A stretch of 64,000 nt of DNA from Psoroptes ovis (lineage: Eukaryota; Arthropoda; Arachnida; Sarcoptiformes; Psoroptidae), in the NCBI GenBank assembly GCA_002943765.1, contig PQWQ01000003.1, positions 1,736,001 through 1,800,000 of the forward strand, read 5' to 3'. Positions 47,537-60,507 of this stretch are shown in pieces. Below the pieces are notes generated by a model. The model was not told the DNA's origin. It saw only the letters and a list, made by a program, of their open reading frames with translations, and did not search any database. Each line of letters starts with the position of its first letter. Position 1 is the first letter of the stretch. Made by a program: the position numbers and the translations under genes.

Positions 47537-48930
47537 TTACTTGATTGTTGTTTTATTATTGGACATTTAAATATATGATTTGATGATTGGAAATCAATTT
47601 TGAAAACAAATTTAGAACCATGAAGAAACTTTCGGTTCTCATTTTATTATGTTATCATTATTTGTTAATAAAATTATCTTTAAATTATAATTTGTGTTGA
47701 ATTGAATTGATTTTGTGAGTATCTCCTTCATTTAAATGATTAATGTTTGTTAATCATATTTCGTGTTTGGTTCATGAAATAAATGGTGATATTGCCCGCA
47801 ATCGAATTGGTATTGAATGTCATATTGTATGACATAGTTGATTTTTTGGATTATTGAATCGAATTAGAAATTTTCGAGAAAAATATTCATCTAATTACAT
47901 TATCATCCATTCTAATAATTAATTTGATTATTATTAGATTTCATTTTGATCCTTTACTTTGTTCCCTAAGACCGGAAGGACAGATAATATTTGTTCACAA
48001 TGAAAGCATTAATTTATGTATACATTTGACTAAGATATTTTGAAACTAATCGATAAAAAAATTTTTAACAACCAAAAAATGTAAACAATTTTATTATAGC
48101 TGAACCCCCTTAGAGAAGTAAGATCAAATGAATTAATTGAATTTGAAATTGCACAAATGCTATGAAGAATGTAAAGGAATAAGGTAAAGGCAATAAAAAT
48201 TAATTGAAAAAATTTGTCGCCACATGGTCGCGCATTCAAAGGTCGAATTACATTTTTTCGACCTTAGTCCAATAGAATTTCGACCTTTGTCTTTAGAGAG
48301 AATGTAAAATCATTTGAAGAAATTTTTAGAATTCTTAAGAAAATATGAATATCAAAGAAAGAAAAAAATAGCAACCTGCCGACGTAAAGGATTAAGCTGG
48401 CGACGTGAGGGATTAAATACATTTGATAAATGACACATGTGTGAGAAAAATATTCAAGGCTTAGGAATATGAATTTTTCGCGCGTTTCTTTACAGTCCAC
48501 GCAAAAACCTTTAGGTTCAAGTATAAATTTTCTGACATTTTTATTTTTTTAAACCATTTTGATACAATCAATTTCGTATGCTAAACTTACAAATTCAAGA
48601 CATCAAAAACCTTTTCAAGACATTTTGATTTAAATCAAATTTTCATTAATTTTCATTTTTATTTTTTAGTATTGATTATCCGATTGGCTGAAATTTTTTT
48701 GTCAAATTTCATTTTTTGAAATAATTAATTTTTCTCCTTTTTCTTTGATCATCGATTTTTTTAAAATTTGCGGATTCTATTTTCCGATTTTATCGATTTT
48801 TCATTTATTTAAATTACAGATTCTTCAACTGGCTCAAACTTTATCGGATTTGTCTATTTTTTATTTCTGATTTTTTTCAAATAGAAAATTAGGTTGTCTA
48901 AAATTTTCTTAAATTTAAATTGCTCTTAAA
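47537..48930. other. Gene-free stretch with small inverted and direct repeats
   Basis: No gene seen. Near 48239-48266 AAGGTCGAA and TTCGACCTT form a 9-bp hairpin. Near 48379-48416 two imperfect copies of CGACGT-A-GGATTAA stand in tandem. The minus-strand frames at 48030-48239 and 48264-48500 are low complexity. This could be decayed transposon sequence. Confidence 0.45.
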
Positions 48931-49671
48931 ATGTATTCTAAAAGTAAGTTAATTTGAAATTTTGAAATCAATCTCACATCCTATCTACTTTCAAAATTTT
49001 CAGGAAGTACTGCTATAAGAGGAGCCAAAAATTACCTCGAATATATCTATACTCAAATAATCCGTGGACTTACTGAGGATGAGACAGTTATAGAATTGTT
49101 TGCTAATATGATCAGTAAATTTAATAGTATTCATCAAACTTTTGGTCAGTTCAATATTGATACTTCGAAATTTGATTTCATCCTCAAAAAAATGACAGAA
49201 ATATTCGACAAACATTCCACCAGTATTGAAAAATATCGCTTGAATCAAGCACGCAATTTACGTGATTCTGGAATTTTGGGAAAAACTAGGGAAAAACGAA
49301 AATACGACAACAATCATCCAATTATAAAAATGTATTATGAATTGACCGCTAAACACTCTGTTGAATGTTGTGGAATTTTATTCAAAAGTCAGCGAAATAT
49401 GATGAGACATATTGAAGATACACATCCTTATATTTTTGATCGATCAACTGATAAATCATCATTGTTAGTGCAAGAAATTGATCCGGAAGAACCATCGACA
49501 GATTCACCAGCAATCACAGCTTCGAATTTGCCCTCTTCGTCAGATTTAACAATTCCATCAACTGATAAATCATCATTGTTAGTGCAAGAAATTAATCCAG
49601 AAGAACCATTGGCAGATTTACCAGCAATCACAGCTTCAAATACGCCCTTTTCGTCTGATTTTGCCCAATGA
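48931..49671 (+). CDS. Zinc-finger-like protein with a 13-base first coding exon, unrecognised
   Basis: Exon 1 is 48931-48943 (ATGTATTCTAAAA), intron 60 bases (GTAAGT...TTTCAG), exon 2 49004-49671, giving 226 residues. The N-terminal part (STAIRGAKNYLEYIYTQIIR, KFNSIHQTFGQFNIDT) is helical in character. A short finger-like motif follows: ECCGILFKSQRNMMRHIEDT then HP. The Cys pair is adjacent (CC) rather than spaced as in C2H2 fingers, so zinc binding is uncertain. The tail has two 38-residue repeats starting STDKSSLLVQEI. The frameshifted paralogue at 44294-44827 keeps the same tiny first exon, which supports the model. A transposon-derived or nucleic-acid-binding role is possible; nothing closer can be said. 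Confidence 0.65.
49444..49671 (+). repeat. Two 114-bp tandem repeats inside the zinc-finger-like gene
   Basis: Unit 1 (49444-49557) and unit 2 (49558-49671) both begin TCAACTGATAAATCATCATT. They encode STDKSSLLVQEIDPEEPSTD and STDKSSLLVQEINPEEPLAD respectively. 114 is a multiple of three, so the frame is kept. The paralogue at 44.3 kb lacks both units. Confidence 0.9.
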
Positions 49672-49844
49672 AGAACTCAATTTGTGGCGACTAATATTCG
49701 GGCCATTCGAGTCAGTTAGGGTCATCGAGACTTGTAATTCGAACCTGCATCAGTTGTATGATTTTTATTTTATTTATTTGAATTATTGTGCGATTCCAAT
49801 AAATCCAATCAGATTAAATTGAAATTGAAGTTTGTACTTGAAAA

Positions 49845-49881
49845 GTACTTCGCAAGTATTTAAAGTATACTTGCGAAGTAC
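49845..49881. repeat. 15-bp perfect palindrome upstream of MCM2
   Basis: GTACTTCGCAAGTAT at 49845-49859 and its exact reverse complement at 49867-49881, with a 7-base spacer. It lies about 380 bases before the MCM2 start. It could be a regulatory dyad or the core of a small inverted-repeat element. Confidence 0.8.
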
Positions 49882-49988
49882 GAAATTGGTTTCTATGCAT
49901 TTTTGATAAAAGCCCATTGACGACTCCACTCTTGTCAGCTGACAGCTGCGCGACGAAAGGAATGGCCCGGCTTGCCAAAGACTAAGTA

Positions 49989-50014
49989 ATTGCAACAGTG
50001 GTAACTGTTGCAAT
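49989..50014. repeat. 10-bp perfect palindrome upstream of MCM2
   Basis: ATTGCAACAG, spacer TGGTAA, CTGTTGCAAT: perfect arms, about 245 bases before the MCM2 ATG. It is a candidate binding site for a dimeric factor in the promoter region. Confidence 0.7.
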
Positions 50015-50136
50015 ACAAATTTTCGCTAACTATTTTCAATGCATTGTCATTTTGCGTGTAGTAGGGCCTAAAAGACGAGCTTTATTGCCTTTGCTGCTCC
50101 AACATAATTTATCTGTGTGCGTAAACAAAAGAAAAA

Positions 50137-50144
50137 CGCGCCAA
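50137..50144 (-). promoter_or_regulatory. E2F-like site in the MCM2 promoter
   Basis: CGCGCCAA (TTGGCGCG on the minus strand) is a standard E2F-type core. It lies about 115 bases before the start codon in otherwise AT-rich sequence. MCM genes are classic E2F targets, so the position makes sense. Confidence 0.5.
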
Positions 50145-50257
50145 TTTTTTCTCACAATATTCCATTCACAATTTTTCTTTCATTTGTCCATTTAAATTGT
50201 TTGTGTTTTTTTTTCAATCTCATTGATTCTTAATAATCGAAAAATCGATTCAACAAA

Positions 50258-53200
50258 ATGGATTCTTCGAGTCAAGATACTGATATTTTAGATACATTAG
50301 TATCACCTGATCGTCCATTTGAAGAAAGAAATGATGATATATTATCCGATGATAATAATGAATTAAATGATGATGTTGAACGTTTATTCAATGATGCAAC
50401 ATCTGAAATTGATAATTCACAACAACGACAATCAAGACGTATTATTCGTGATGGTAATATTCGAAATCGTAATAATGTTGATGATGATGAAGAAAGTGGT
50501 GAAGAATTGTTCGATGATAATTTTGAGCGTGATTATTTGCCAAGACCAGAATTAGATGTATATGATCGTGATCAATTAGATGATGCATCGTATTCAGAAT
50601 TATCAGCCGATGAACGTCGTGCTGTGGAAGAAGAATTACGTGAACGTGATAAATTAGAAGGCAAACGCGTCGGCCGCATGAGACGTGGTTTAGATATTTA
50701 TGATGATGAGTCAGAAATTTCCGAAACTGCCGAATCGGAGCAAAAATCTAAACGTAAAAAAACTTCGATACGTACTGCACAAATGTTTGGTGAACTAGCA
50801 GATGAAGATCGTATGGTAGAATCTATTGAAAACTTGGAAGATACTCGCGGACTTTCTGTCCGTGATTGGGTTGTTCAAATGGCACCTAAACGAGAAATTT
50901 TCAATCGTTTCAAAGAGTTTTTGATTAATACATGCGACGATCGTAATCGTTTTATTTATCGTGATAAAATAAAATCAATGGTAGAAGATAATCGTCAATC
51001 TTTTGAAGTAGAATATCATATATTGGCTGCTAAAGAACAAATTTTAGCTTATTTTTTGCCTGATGCTCCTTTGGAAATGTTTGAAATATTCAATGCTGCT
51101 GCCAAAGATATAGTTTTGAAAATGTATCCAGCTTACGGTAGAATAGCTAAAGAAATTTATGTACGAATCAGTCATTTACCTTTATTAGAAGATATTCGAT
51201 CATTACGACAATTACATCTCAATCAATTAGTTCGTACACATGGTGTCATAACATCGGCTACATCAATTTTACCACAATTATCTATCGCCAAATATGATTG
51301 TTTAAAATGCCATTACATATTGGGACCATTTATTCAGACACAATTATCGGAAACAAAACCAGGCTCATGTCCAGAATGTCAAAGTAATGGTCCGTTTTCT
51401 TTGAATATGGAAGAAACAATTTATCAAAATTATCAACGAATCACAATTCAAGAAGCACCAGGAAAAGTTTCTGCTGGTCGTATACCAAGATCTAAAGATG
51501 TTATACTTTTAGGTGATTTATGTGATTCATGTCGTCCTGGCGATGAAGTTGAAGTGACTGGCGTTTATTCTAATTCTTATGACGGATCATTGAATATTGC
51601 AAATGGATTTCCTGTTTTTTCAACTGTCATTCTGGGTAATCATATACTTCGTAAAGATAATTGGGCTGCTGCCGTTTCGATTACTGATGATGATATAGCA
51701 GAAATTTTGAAATTGGCCAAAGATTATCGTATTGGTGATCGTATAATTGCATCAATGGGTCCATCCATTTATGGTCATAAGAAAGTTAAACGAGCTTTAG
51801 CATTAGCATTGTTCGGTGGGGAAGCTAAAAATCCGGGCGACAAACATCGAATTAGAGGCGACATCAATGTATTACTTTGTGGTGATCCTGGAACAGCTAA
51901 ATCACAATTCTTAAAATATCTGTCTAAAATTGCTCCACGTGCTGTTTTCACGACTGGTCAAGGTGCATCAGCTGTAGGTTTGACTGCTTCTGTACAAAAA
52001 AGTCCAGTGACAAGAGAATGGACATTAGAAGCTGGAGCATTAGTATTAGCAGATCGTGGAGTGTGCTTGATTGATGAATTCGATAAGATGAGTGATCAAG
52101 ATCGAACTTCGATTCATGAAGCTATGGAGCAACAATCTATATCAATCTCCAAGGCTGGTATAGTAGCTTCTTTACAAGCTCGTTGTTCAGTGATTGCAGC
52201 GTCAAATCCAAATGGTGGACGTTATGATGTTGGTCTTACGTTTGCACAAAATGTCGATTTGACCGAACCAATCATATCACGTTTCGATATTATTTGTCCG
52301 GTGCGTGATGTTGTCGATCCATATGCTGACGAGCAATTAGCTAAATTCGTTGTGCGTTCACACATAAGACATCATCCATTAGCTACTGATGAAGATCGGA
52401 AAAAAATCAACGAAGCAAATCTAAAAGATCAATTAGCAAATTTAGAAGAGAATATGGAACAAATGCCAAGTCAAGAACAAATGCAAGAGTTGACATCAAC
52501 AGATTTAGAATTAATACCACAAGATTTATTACGTAAATATATTATCTATGCACGACAACGCATACATCCAAGATTAGCAAAAATTGATAAAGAAAAAATA
52601 ACACGATTGTATTCAGAATTACGACGAGAATCATTGTTGACTGGATCAATACCGATTACTGTTCGTCACATAGAAAGTATTATACGTTGTGCTGAAGCAA
52701 ATGCACGGATGCATTTACGTGATGCTGTCGGTGAAAACGATGTAAATGTTGCCATACAAACAATTATTGACAGTTTCATTGAAACACAAAAATATAGTGT
52801 ACAAAAACAAATGAAAAGGGTAAGTAGTTTTGCATTGTGCTAAACTCTTTGAATCCAATAATATTAATTTCAATTTAATTTGAAAATCCAGACATTTAGC
52901 CGATATTTTTCACGTTCAAACACCGAATTATTATTTACATTATTAAGACAAATGATACATGAAGAAATTTTATTACGTCGAAGTCGATCACATCGTAAAA
53001 ATGGTGGTGCTGATGATGATGATAATGAATTTCTTGATCAAATTGAAATCAATGAATCAGAATTTGCGAAAAGAGTATGTATTTTGAAGTTGATTAATTT
53101 AGAAAATTTAATTTTATCATCCTCTTTGTTATGAACCCTAACAACAAATAGGCAAGACAATTTGAAATATATCATTTGAAAAATTTCTACGAAAATCGTT

Positions 53201-53262
53201 CATTTAAAATACAAAATTATCATTATGATCCGGAACGTCGTGTGATAGTGCAAAAATTTTGA
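50258..53262 (+). CDS. MCM2: DNA replication licensing factor MCM2
   Basis: Exons 50258-52819, 52892-53074 and 53152-53262, both introns phase 0 with GTAAGT and GTATGT donors, give 951 residues. The order of features is that of MCM2: an acidic N-terminal tail; the zinc motif Cys348, Cys351, Cys371, Cys374; the Walker A box GDPGTAKS at 542-549; the Walker B core LIDEFDKM around Asp606; and the arginine finger SRFD at Arg675. The C-terminal winged-helix region (TFSRYFSRSNTELLFTLLRQ) ends FYENRSFKIQNYHYD then VIVQKF, matching the family's last residues. MCM2 is one of six subunits of the MCM2-7 helicase loaded at origins in G1. The tail contains the acidic stretches that in other species bind histones H3-H4. 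AATAAA is at 53333-53338. Confidence 0.97.
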
Positions 53263-53679
53263 AAATAATTTTGAGAAAAATTGAGTGGACGGAAATTACT
53301 ATATTATTATTATATTGAAGATGCTATTAAGAAATAAATGAATGAATGAATGGATGGAGGAAAAAAATATGTCAATTCAATCCTTTGATTATTTACCATT
53401 ATTATTATTATAAATTTGTAATTTTAATTTTGATTTTTTTCATAATAAAAATGAATTTTTTTTTTACATACTTTCATTTTATTTTATTCATCTATATTTT
53501 TCCATGACGAAATATAATAATTTCAACATGAAAAATTTAAAATCAATCATTATTCATACAAATCATCTTAGATTTGATATCATTTACTATTATTATTATT
53601 ATGATCATTTGTCAATATTTCCTGAATATTTCATTTTATTTCTAAAAAAAAATGAAAATAATAAAATGATCATTAAGGT

Positions 53680-53767
53680 TTAAACCCTTCCGTTCTGCTG
53701 GCGCTCATCAAGCGCCGCAATCATCATCACTCGCCACGGAATCTTTGCTGATGCAGTGGAGTGCGTA
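53680..53767 (+). other. GC-rich block ending in a consensus splice donor
   Basis: About 85 bases of clearly higher GC content than either side contain the stem GGCGCT-CATCA-AGCGCC and end GGAGTGC/GTAAGT. It may be a 5' non-coding exon of a downstream plus-strand gene, or a structured RNA. More than one frame is open across it and none begins with a credible ATG. Confidence 0.35.
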
Positions 53768-55610
53768 AGTATATTTTGAATACGAATACCGTTACAATAT
53801 CTTCAATTTTTTTATCATTTCACAAATGAATATTTCATTTCATTTTGATGATAATAATAAAATGTTTCTTGTCCCCTTTTTATTACATTCACACACCTAA
53901 ATGTCTATTTTTTGCGTCCAAAAAATTTTCGTGAAAGTGAAATGATTCTATTCTTTTGCCATCATCACCATCACCATTATCGTCAATAGATTAAATCATC
54001 AAGCATGTTAGATTTTGTGCCATTTTTCAAAGGTTTTCAACGACCATTTTTTTCGAATGTTTGGAATGTGTGACACAATTTGATCATTAAATACGATGTC
54101 GATGATGGTGGTGATGATCGTTGATGGAGATGTTGTTGAAAGATGTTGAAAATTTAATGGTTTTTTTTCTGTTGTATTCAACACAAACAAAGAAAATAAC
54201 AATTCAATTTTCTATTGTCCAAATATTAGTAATAAGACAGCCTTTCGATAACCCTTTCGATTTCACACATTTTCATTTATTATGTTATTTAGTTTTATTA
54301 TTATCGGAAGATTTTTCTTTTTGATAATGTTACGATGTCCATGTCCATATAATAACCATCGTGTTTTGATAATATCTTCGAAATCTTCGAAGCGTGTGTG
54401 TATGTGGTGAATATTGAAGATGAAAGTTTTTTTTTTTTGATTCACCACCAAAATATTTTAATGATTTTTTTTTCTATTTGTGATCATCTTTATTCACAGA
54501 TTGACCAGATTTGACCATTACGGAACAATGATATTTCATAATTCCATTAAAAATAATGATAAAATGATTTTCTTAATATTCCACAAACACACATACCATT
54601 TATTGATACCATGCATTGATAATTTAAATCCGCATTTCGATTTATTCAAATGATTTTGTCCTAGATATTTTTTATCAAAGCATTCGATATCATTTTACAT
54701 CGTTTTTTTTTGTCGTGTTTATATCGTGTTTAAACCATGTTATATCGCTATGACGTTTACGATGCGTGACATATCGGCTTGTTCAAAAAATTTGCGCCGA
54801 TTTCTAACAGGCATTCGCAATGATCAAGCACGAACCAACTAATCGGACATGAGAGCCCCATAGATGTGTATTATCATTGATGCGTACAACAGCATTGCGT
54901 ACACTAATAATACAAATAATTGGCTGCAGAAGACAATGTTGGCCCAAAAAAATCCGCAATCAAACATTAATCTATATACTATGAGATAACAATGAATGCA
55001 GATCAATTTTTAGTTCCTGAATCATTTTGACGCAATGAAATGTTGAAAATGTTTGATATATAAAATTTATACTTCAATGACTATTCGGCAGCAAGAAAAT
55101 GGACAATCAAAATAACCAAAATTTATTCTGATCATCTTTTGATTGAATTGAAATCTATATATTCGATTCGGAATTCATTCATCCATTATTCGTCTATTCA
55201 TCTGGTTCACGAATCTCTTGTTGTTGTATTCATTTATTTATATCAGACAATATATAGACAAATTAAATCAAAATATGGTGAGTATCGAAAGTTATCTCTG
55301 AATTTTCTACAAATTTTCTTGACAAAGTCTCCCATTACCAGTAGATAATTTACTTTTCATTTCTATATTCCCATAAAAAAACTGTTATGTAATATACAAC
55401 TGTACCATCTCCATACACACGAACACCGATGAAAGTCTGTTTTCTCCCAAATCATGGAGATACCAAAACATACATTTCTCTATTTATTTATCTCTATTTT
55501 TTTCGCTTTCATTTGCTGTGCTTCAATGAACGAAATTTTCATTAATTTAAGAGAAAATTTTCAATGGAAATAAATATGTGGATGATGTTATATGTATTCA
55601 CATATATATT

Positions 55611-55644
55611 TTGGATTTCTTCGTAAGAAAACGAAGAAATCCAA
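55611..55644. repeat. 14-bp perfect hairpin
   Basis: TTGGATTTCTTCGT, loop AAGAAA, ACGAAGAAATCCAA. Partial pairing continues outward (CACATAT with ATATGTG) after a small asymmetric bulge, giving a stem of about 20 pairs. It could be a small-RNA precursor or a palindrome of no function; the 6-base loop is short for a miRNA. Confidence 0.7.
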
Positions 55645-58600
55645 TATGTGTATTTGCACTCGACAATATCTTTGAGAAAAAATGTGTTTTCATTTCATTT
55701 CATTTCATTTTGTTTGTTCAGTGTCTTAATCGTCTGTTCTGATCGTTTGTTGTTGTTGTTGTCGAAATTTATTTATTTTATGATTTGAAAATAGAATAAT
55801 AATGATAATGATGATGATGATTTATATATAAAATTTTTCACTTTTAATCGAGTTTCCATATGTTTGTTTGGCTGTTTGTTGTTTGTATTTATTTGTTTGT
55901 TTTCGGTTGATGGTGTTTTTAATATGGTGTGTCAGTGTTTGTGTGTTAAGGTGCTCTAATTGTTTTCTGTATTTATTTCAATTCTGTCAGTCATCCATTT
56001 TTACCATCACCATATTAATCATAACATTGTCGAACTGTGTTTGATGATCATCGTTTGTTCACTTGTCTGTTTGTTTGTGACAAAAGTATCTCCATCTTTC
56101 AGTGTCTTCAGTGTTTTCTTCATAGTGTTTAGTCTATGCATCCATTGATATTTAGATCAAAACAAGACCTCAAAATGAATAAATGGAATAACCGAGAATT
56201 CAATATCAAAATAATCTTCGTTGCTCCGTTATCACAAAATTATTAATTGAAATATTATTTATTGGCTTTAAATTTTCAAAATTATCTTCGGTGTATTACA
56301 ATTATTTCCATCATTATTATTGAAATTTGTTCAAATTACTTATTTTGGAAATATATTTAAAATATTACATTCAAAAGGTGTTTTCGTTGTTTTTGTCGTT
56401 GTTTAAGATTGTTCTCTATCGACATTTGTGACCATTTAAAAATAAATGAATGAATAAAGTAAAATAAATAATAAAATCATAAATGATAATGAGAAAATAT
56501 TAGAAAGAAAATTACGTAAGTTTTACTTTTAAATAATCATAATTTGTTTGATTTATCATTTCAATAACTATTTATGGGAAATTTGTTTACAAGTTTAAAT
56601 ATTTTGTTTTCATTTGTAACTGTTTAGTTTTTGAACTAATTATTTTCATTTATTTGAACTAATAAATCAACTAACTTTTATTACAAATTATTCATATAAT
56701 TAATGGATGAATAATTTTATTTTTAATAAGAATAAAAATAAAAATTAAATTCAAATCATTCAAACGAATTAATTTGAATTAATTAGTCTAAGAAAAGCTA
56801 ATGATGATGATAATAATTGAATCGTCTTGAGCATCTTCAACTCAATTTCAATTTTCCAACCAAATAAATCATGCTATTAACCAATTGAATTAGATTCAAT
56901 TTGAAATTAATTTTCCAAATTAATTTTTGAACTCACATTATTGCATTATTATTTCAGTGTTTCACCTTTTGATAGAGAGAATGGAAAAAATGTTTCACCT
57001 CTCAAATAATGTGAGCAATATTTCAATTTCATGTATGATTTAACATTTGGTGGAGATGTTATTCATTTGGTCATTGATTCAATGAAAAATACATTATTCT
57101 TTTATTTGTTCATTTTTGATTCATTGTCATGATTACTTAATGTTTATGAAATGTTTTATTTAGCTACTATTTGAATGAATAATGTTAGAACAATGATATC
57201 ACACACACATTTGATATTGGTACTCTTGTTGATTATCATTTGTAAATTATTATTGATGGTGGTAAGCTAACAATGATGATAATAATAATAAGAACAATTA
57301 TAATCAGTCATCGACATTATTAACACTGTCATGTTCATTAAATGTTCATGTTCATAGTATATTCCAGTAGCTGGAAGAATTGCTTGATGAAGAATACAAT
57401 TCCAGATGATTATAACAATAATAATTTATCATGAAACATGTCATTTTAACCCGTTTTTTTTCTCGCTTTAATGATATTCGTGTTCATTATTACCATTATT
57501 ATTATTAATATTATCCTCACAAATGATGCAAACTAGTGTATCCATTGTTGAAAAAAATATATTTCAAAACAAACGAAACAAAATCAAAAATGAATTGAAA
57601 TGAAAAAACCTTGAAATATTTAATTTCAAATATTTTACACTTGTCATTGGTTTATATGCCTTTGTGCTCAATTGTTGCAGACCATTATACATTTTTTTTA
57701 TTATTATTTTCAACATTATGATAATGAATTTTTATTGTTATAAAAATTTCAATCATTATTTTCATCATCATAATTTAGCAATCAATTGCCACCACAAACA
57801 AATAACCTCGAATCTATGAACATTATTATTATCATTATCATTAGTTTAATATGAAAAGTGTTAAATGTGCATGGATTTATATTAAAAATATTTGAATGAA
57901 AATTGCCATTGATATCATTTAATATCATTTCAATTCAATTCGATTCAAATTTCCAATCTCGAACATGATTCAACTTGGCAAATGACCATTTTCTCTTGCT
58001 TCATCTTAGAATTCAATTATATTTTCCTATCATTTATATGAATCACGAATAACCCAAAAAATTGATTAATTAATTAAGTGACTAATCAATAATTTGTATT
58101 TAAAATGAATAAGAACCATCTACAAGTCATTTTTTAAAATCATCCATTTATTATTATACTAATTTTGCAATTCGTATTACCAATTGATAATTTATAACTC
58201 CTTCTTTTCTATACAATCAAATATTTAAAATTTTAAAATTTTTAAAAATTTCAAATTTTATCGACTTTTGTTTGATTGATTGTCGCTAAAATGATTGTTT
58301 AAAATTGATTTTAATGGTAAACGAATAGCAAAATAATAAAAAATTGACAATTTTCAATCAACAATGAGTTCAATTGAAATGAAATAGAAAAATGTGTAAA
58401 TTTTCTGTTCCTTTGTCATTCGAATATCCTGTGTGTATGTGTTCATTCATTGATTATCACAAATGATTACTGCAGTCAATAATGCACATATACCAATATC
58501 ATACAAATAGTTAAATATAAGCACAATTTTATATAGAAATCACTTTGTTTTGATTCATATATCGTTGCTGCGATTGCACTTTAACACTTCCAAATGGTTG

Positions 58601-60507
58601 ACTGAAGTAATTGGAATCATCATGGAAACAGCAGCAGCAGCAGCAATGTAGTTTAGTCAATAATTTGACAACAAATACACACACTGACGAATGACAAAAC
58701 AATGATTTCATTTTTTCAAATAAACAAAAATATCTGCGAAAAATCACCATAGCGAATAATGCAAATGTTTGAGAAATTTGTTTGTTTATCTGTTTATCTC
58801 GGTGTAAAACACCTGAATTTGGTTCATAGGGGACCAAATTTGGTGAAAATAAAAATGTTCCTTTTGATTCTTCCCCCATAAACACCATCTGATTCATGGT
58901 ACGATGAGCTGCTAAGTGTGCAAGCCTCTTCTTTGTACCAAACAAGCGAATCATGTATCGATATCGATTTGTTTGAAATCTCCGCGCCAAAAATCATCAT
59001 GAAATCAGTTATCATTCATTGATCATTGATTCAATCAATATTGATCGATCGATGAAGATTTAAAGTATCGGTCTTAGTATTCAATTTTCAATATTTCAGT
59101 GATATCTCAATATAACTCAGCTAAACTACCCATCATTTATAATCAAAATTCTCTGAAAACTTTTAGAAATTCTTTCCATTTTCCATTCCTTGATCCTCTT
59201 CTTGATCTTCAATCATCATCATCAATCAATATTATCTAAATTTTTCGTCTTCCAATGTCCATAAGTTGATCATCGATCATCATTTAAAATTTTCAAACTT
59301 TTTCATTCGTTTTTTTCTCTTGATTCATTTGTATTGATTATAATTTTTTCAATATTTTTGTCAAATCCGAAGTCAAGTCTATGAGTTTTTTAATATCATT
59401 TATCTCTCTTCTCATTTTTCAAATAGTTTAATTTTACCAGCTACAACAACAACAACAACAACACCAGCGACAAACAAATTTGTTGGACACGTCGTTTTGT
59501 TATCATCATCATAATCATCGTTCAATGTTGATTGTGAATGATAAAAGTCGCTTTTATTTATTTAAAAATGAAAATATTTTCGTTAAAAAAAAATCAAAAA
59601 TATTATCATTGAATGCAATATCGGAATGAAAAAATGATGATAAAAATAAATTAAATTTAGTAAACATTCATGCAATTAGTCATTTGTGTTTGTGTGTGTG
59701 TGTTGCAACTATTGAACTGTTCATCAAAAGTAAATTCGAAAAAATTTCAATCATTTCCCGAATCAAAATTGGTATTTTGCTTGGTGATATTAGTTTTTCG
59801 AAAAATTTTTACTCCAAAATTTTCGAAAACTGTTGCATACAATCGATTTAATGATAATCAAAATCCAGAAAAAGAAGATAATGATGAACATCAATCATTT
59901 TATTGTTTGTTTGAAAATCTAATTATCACAATTATTTCGTTGTTTACAATCACTTCAAATGTGATTCAAAAAAAAAGTGAAATTATTTTCGATTCAGATC
60001 CATCGAATTGATCAATCAATCACTCAATTCAGTTCTGTGCACCAGTCCAATAAACTACGATCCAAATTGATGGAATATATTTTTCAAAAAATGAAAAAAT
60101 GTTCAAGAAATGAAAGTAACCATCTCCAACTCAAATGCAGTAAACGTTGAACGCATTTCCCCATTGTATGTGCATGTGTGTATCACATAATTCATCGTCA
60201 TCATCATCAACAACGATTCAACAATAGCGACAATTTAAAAGCGACAGTAAACAGCAAATAATCTTTGTTTGTGCTTGTTTTTATTGATTTTTGTACTATT
60301 TTATTTTATTTTTCTCAAAAATTGAAAAATAAAATTTAAAATAATCAAAAATATCGAAAAACAAGCAAGCAATTTCCTATATTTTCGTTTTCGTTGCAAC
60401 AAATAAAAAGTTAAATTATAATTTTAAAATTTTTGGTGAAAAAATCCTCGGCCAATCATAAATATTTAATCCGATCATCATCGTAATCATAATCATCATC
60501 GCCAACA

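Larger units (their letters stand above)
53263..60507. other. Long gene-poor interval between MCM2 and the RhoGAP gene
   Basis: No coding gene is supported. Minus-strand frames at 58529-58990 (153 codons, Cys-run from a trinucleotide repeat) and the plus-strand frame at 59670-60011 show no domain features. Two spots stand out: a GC-rich block at 53680-53767 followed by GTAAGT, and a perfect hairpin at 55611-55644. The stretch 54760-54980 is also less AT-rich. The right part probably contains the promoter and 5' UTR of the RhoGAP gene. Confidence 0.45.

Noticed and set aside
58529..58990. 153-codon minus-strand frame
   Set aside because: Longest frame of the desert, but it has a Cys run from a (GCA)n-type repeat, no domain and no supporting context. 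Kept out for lack of evidence.
59670..60011. 113-codon plus-strand frame
   Set aside because: Starts with a (TGTG)n-derived Cys/Val run and has no recognisable feature. Probably 5' UTR or promoter of the RhoGAP gene.
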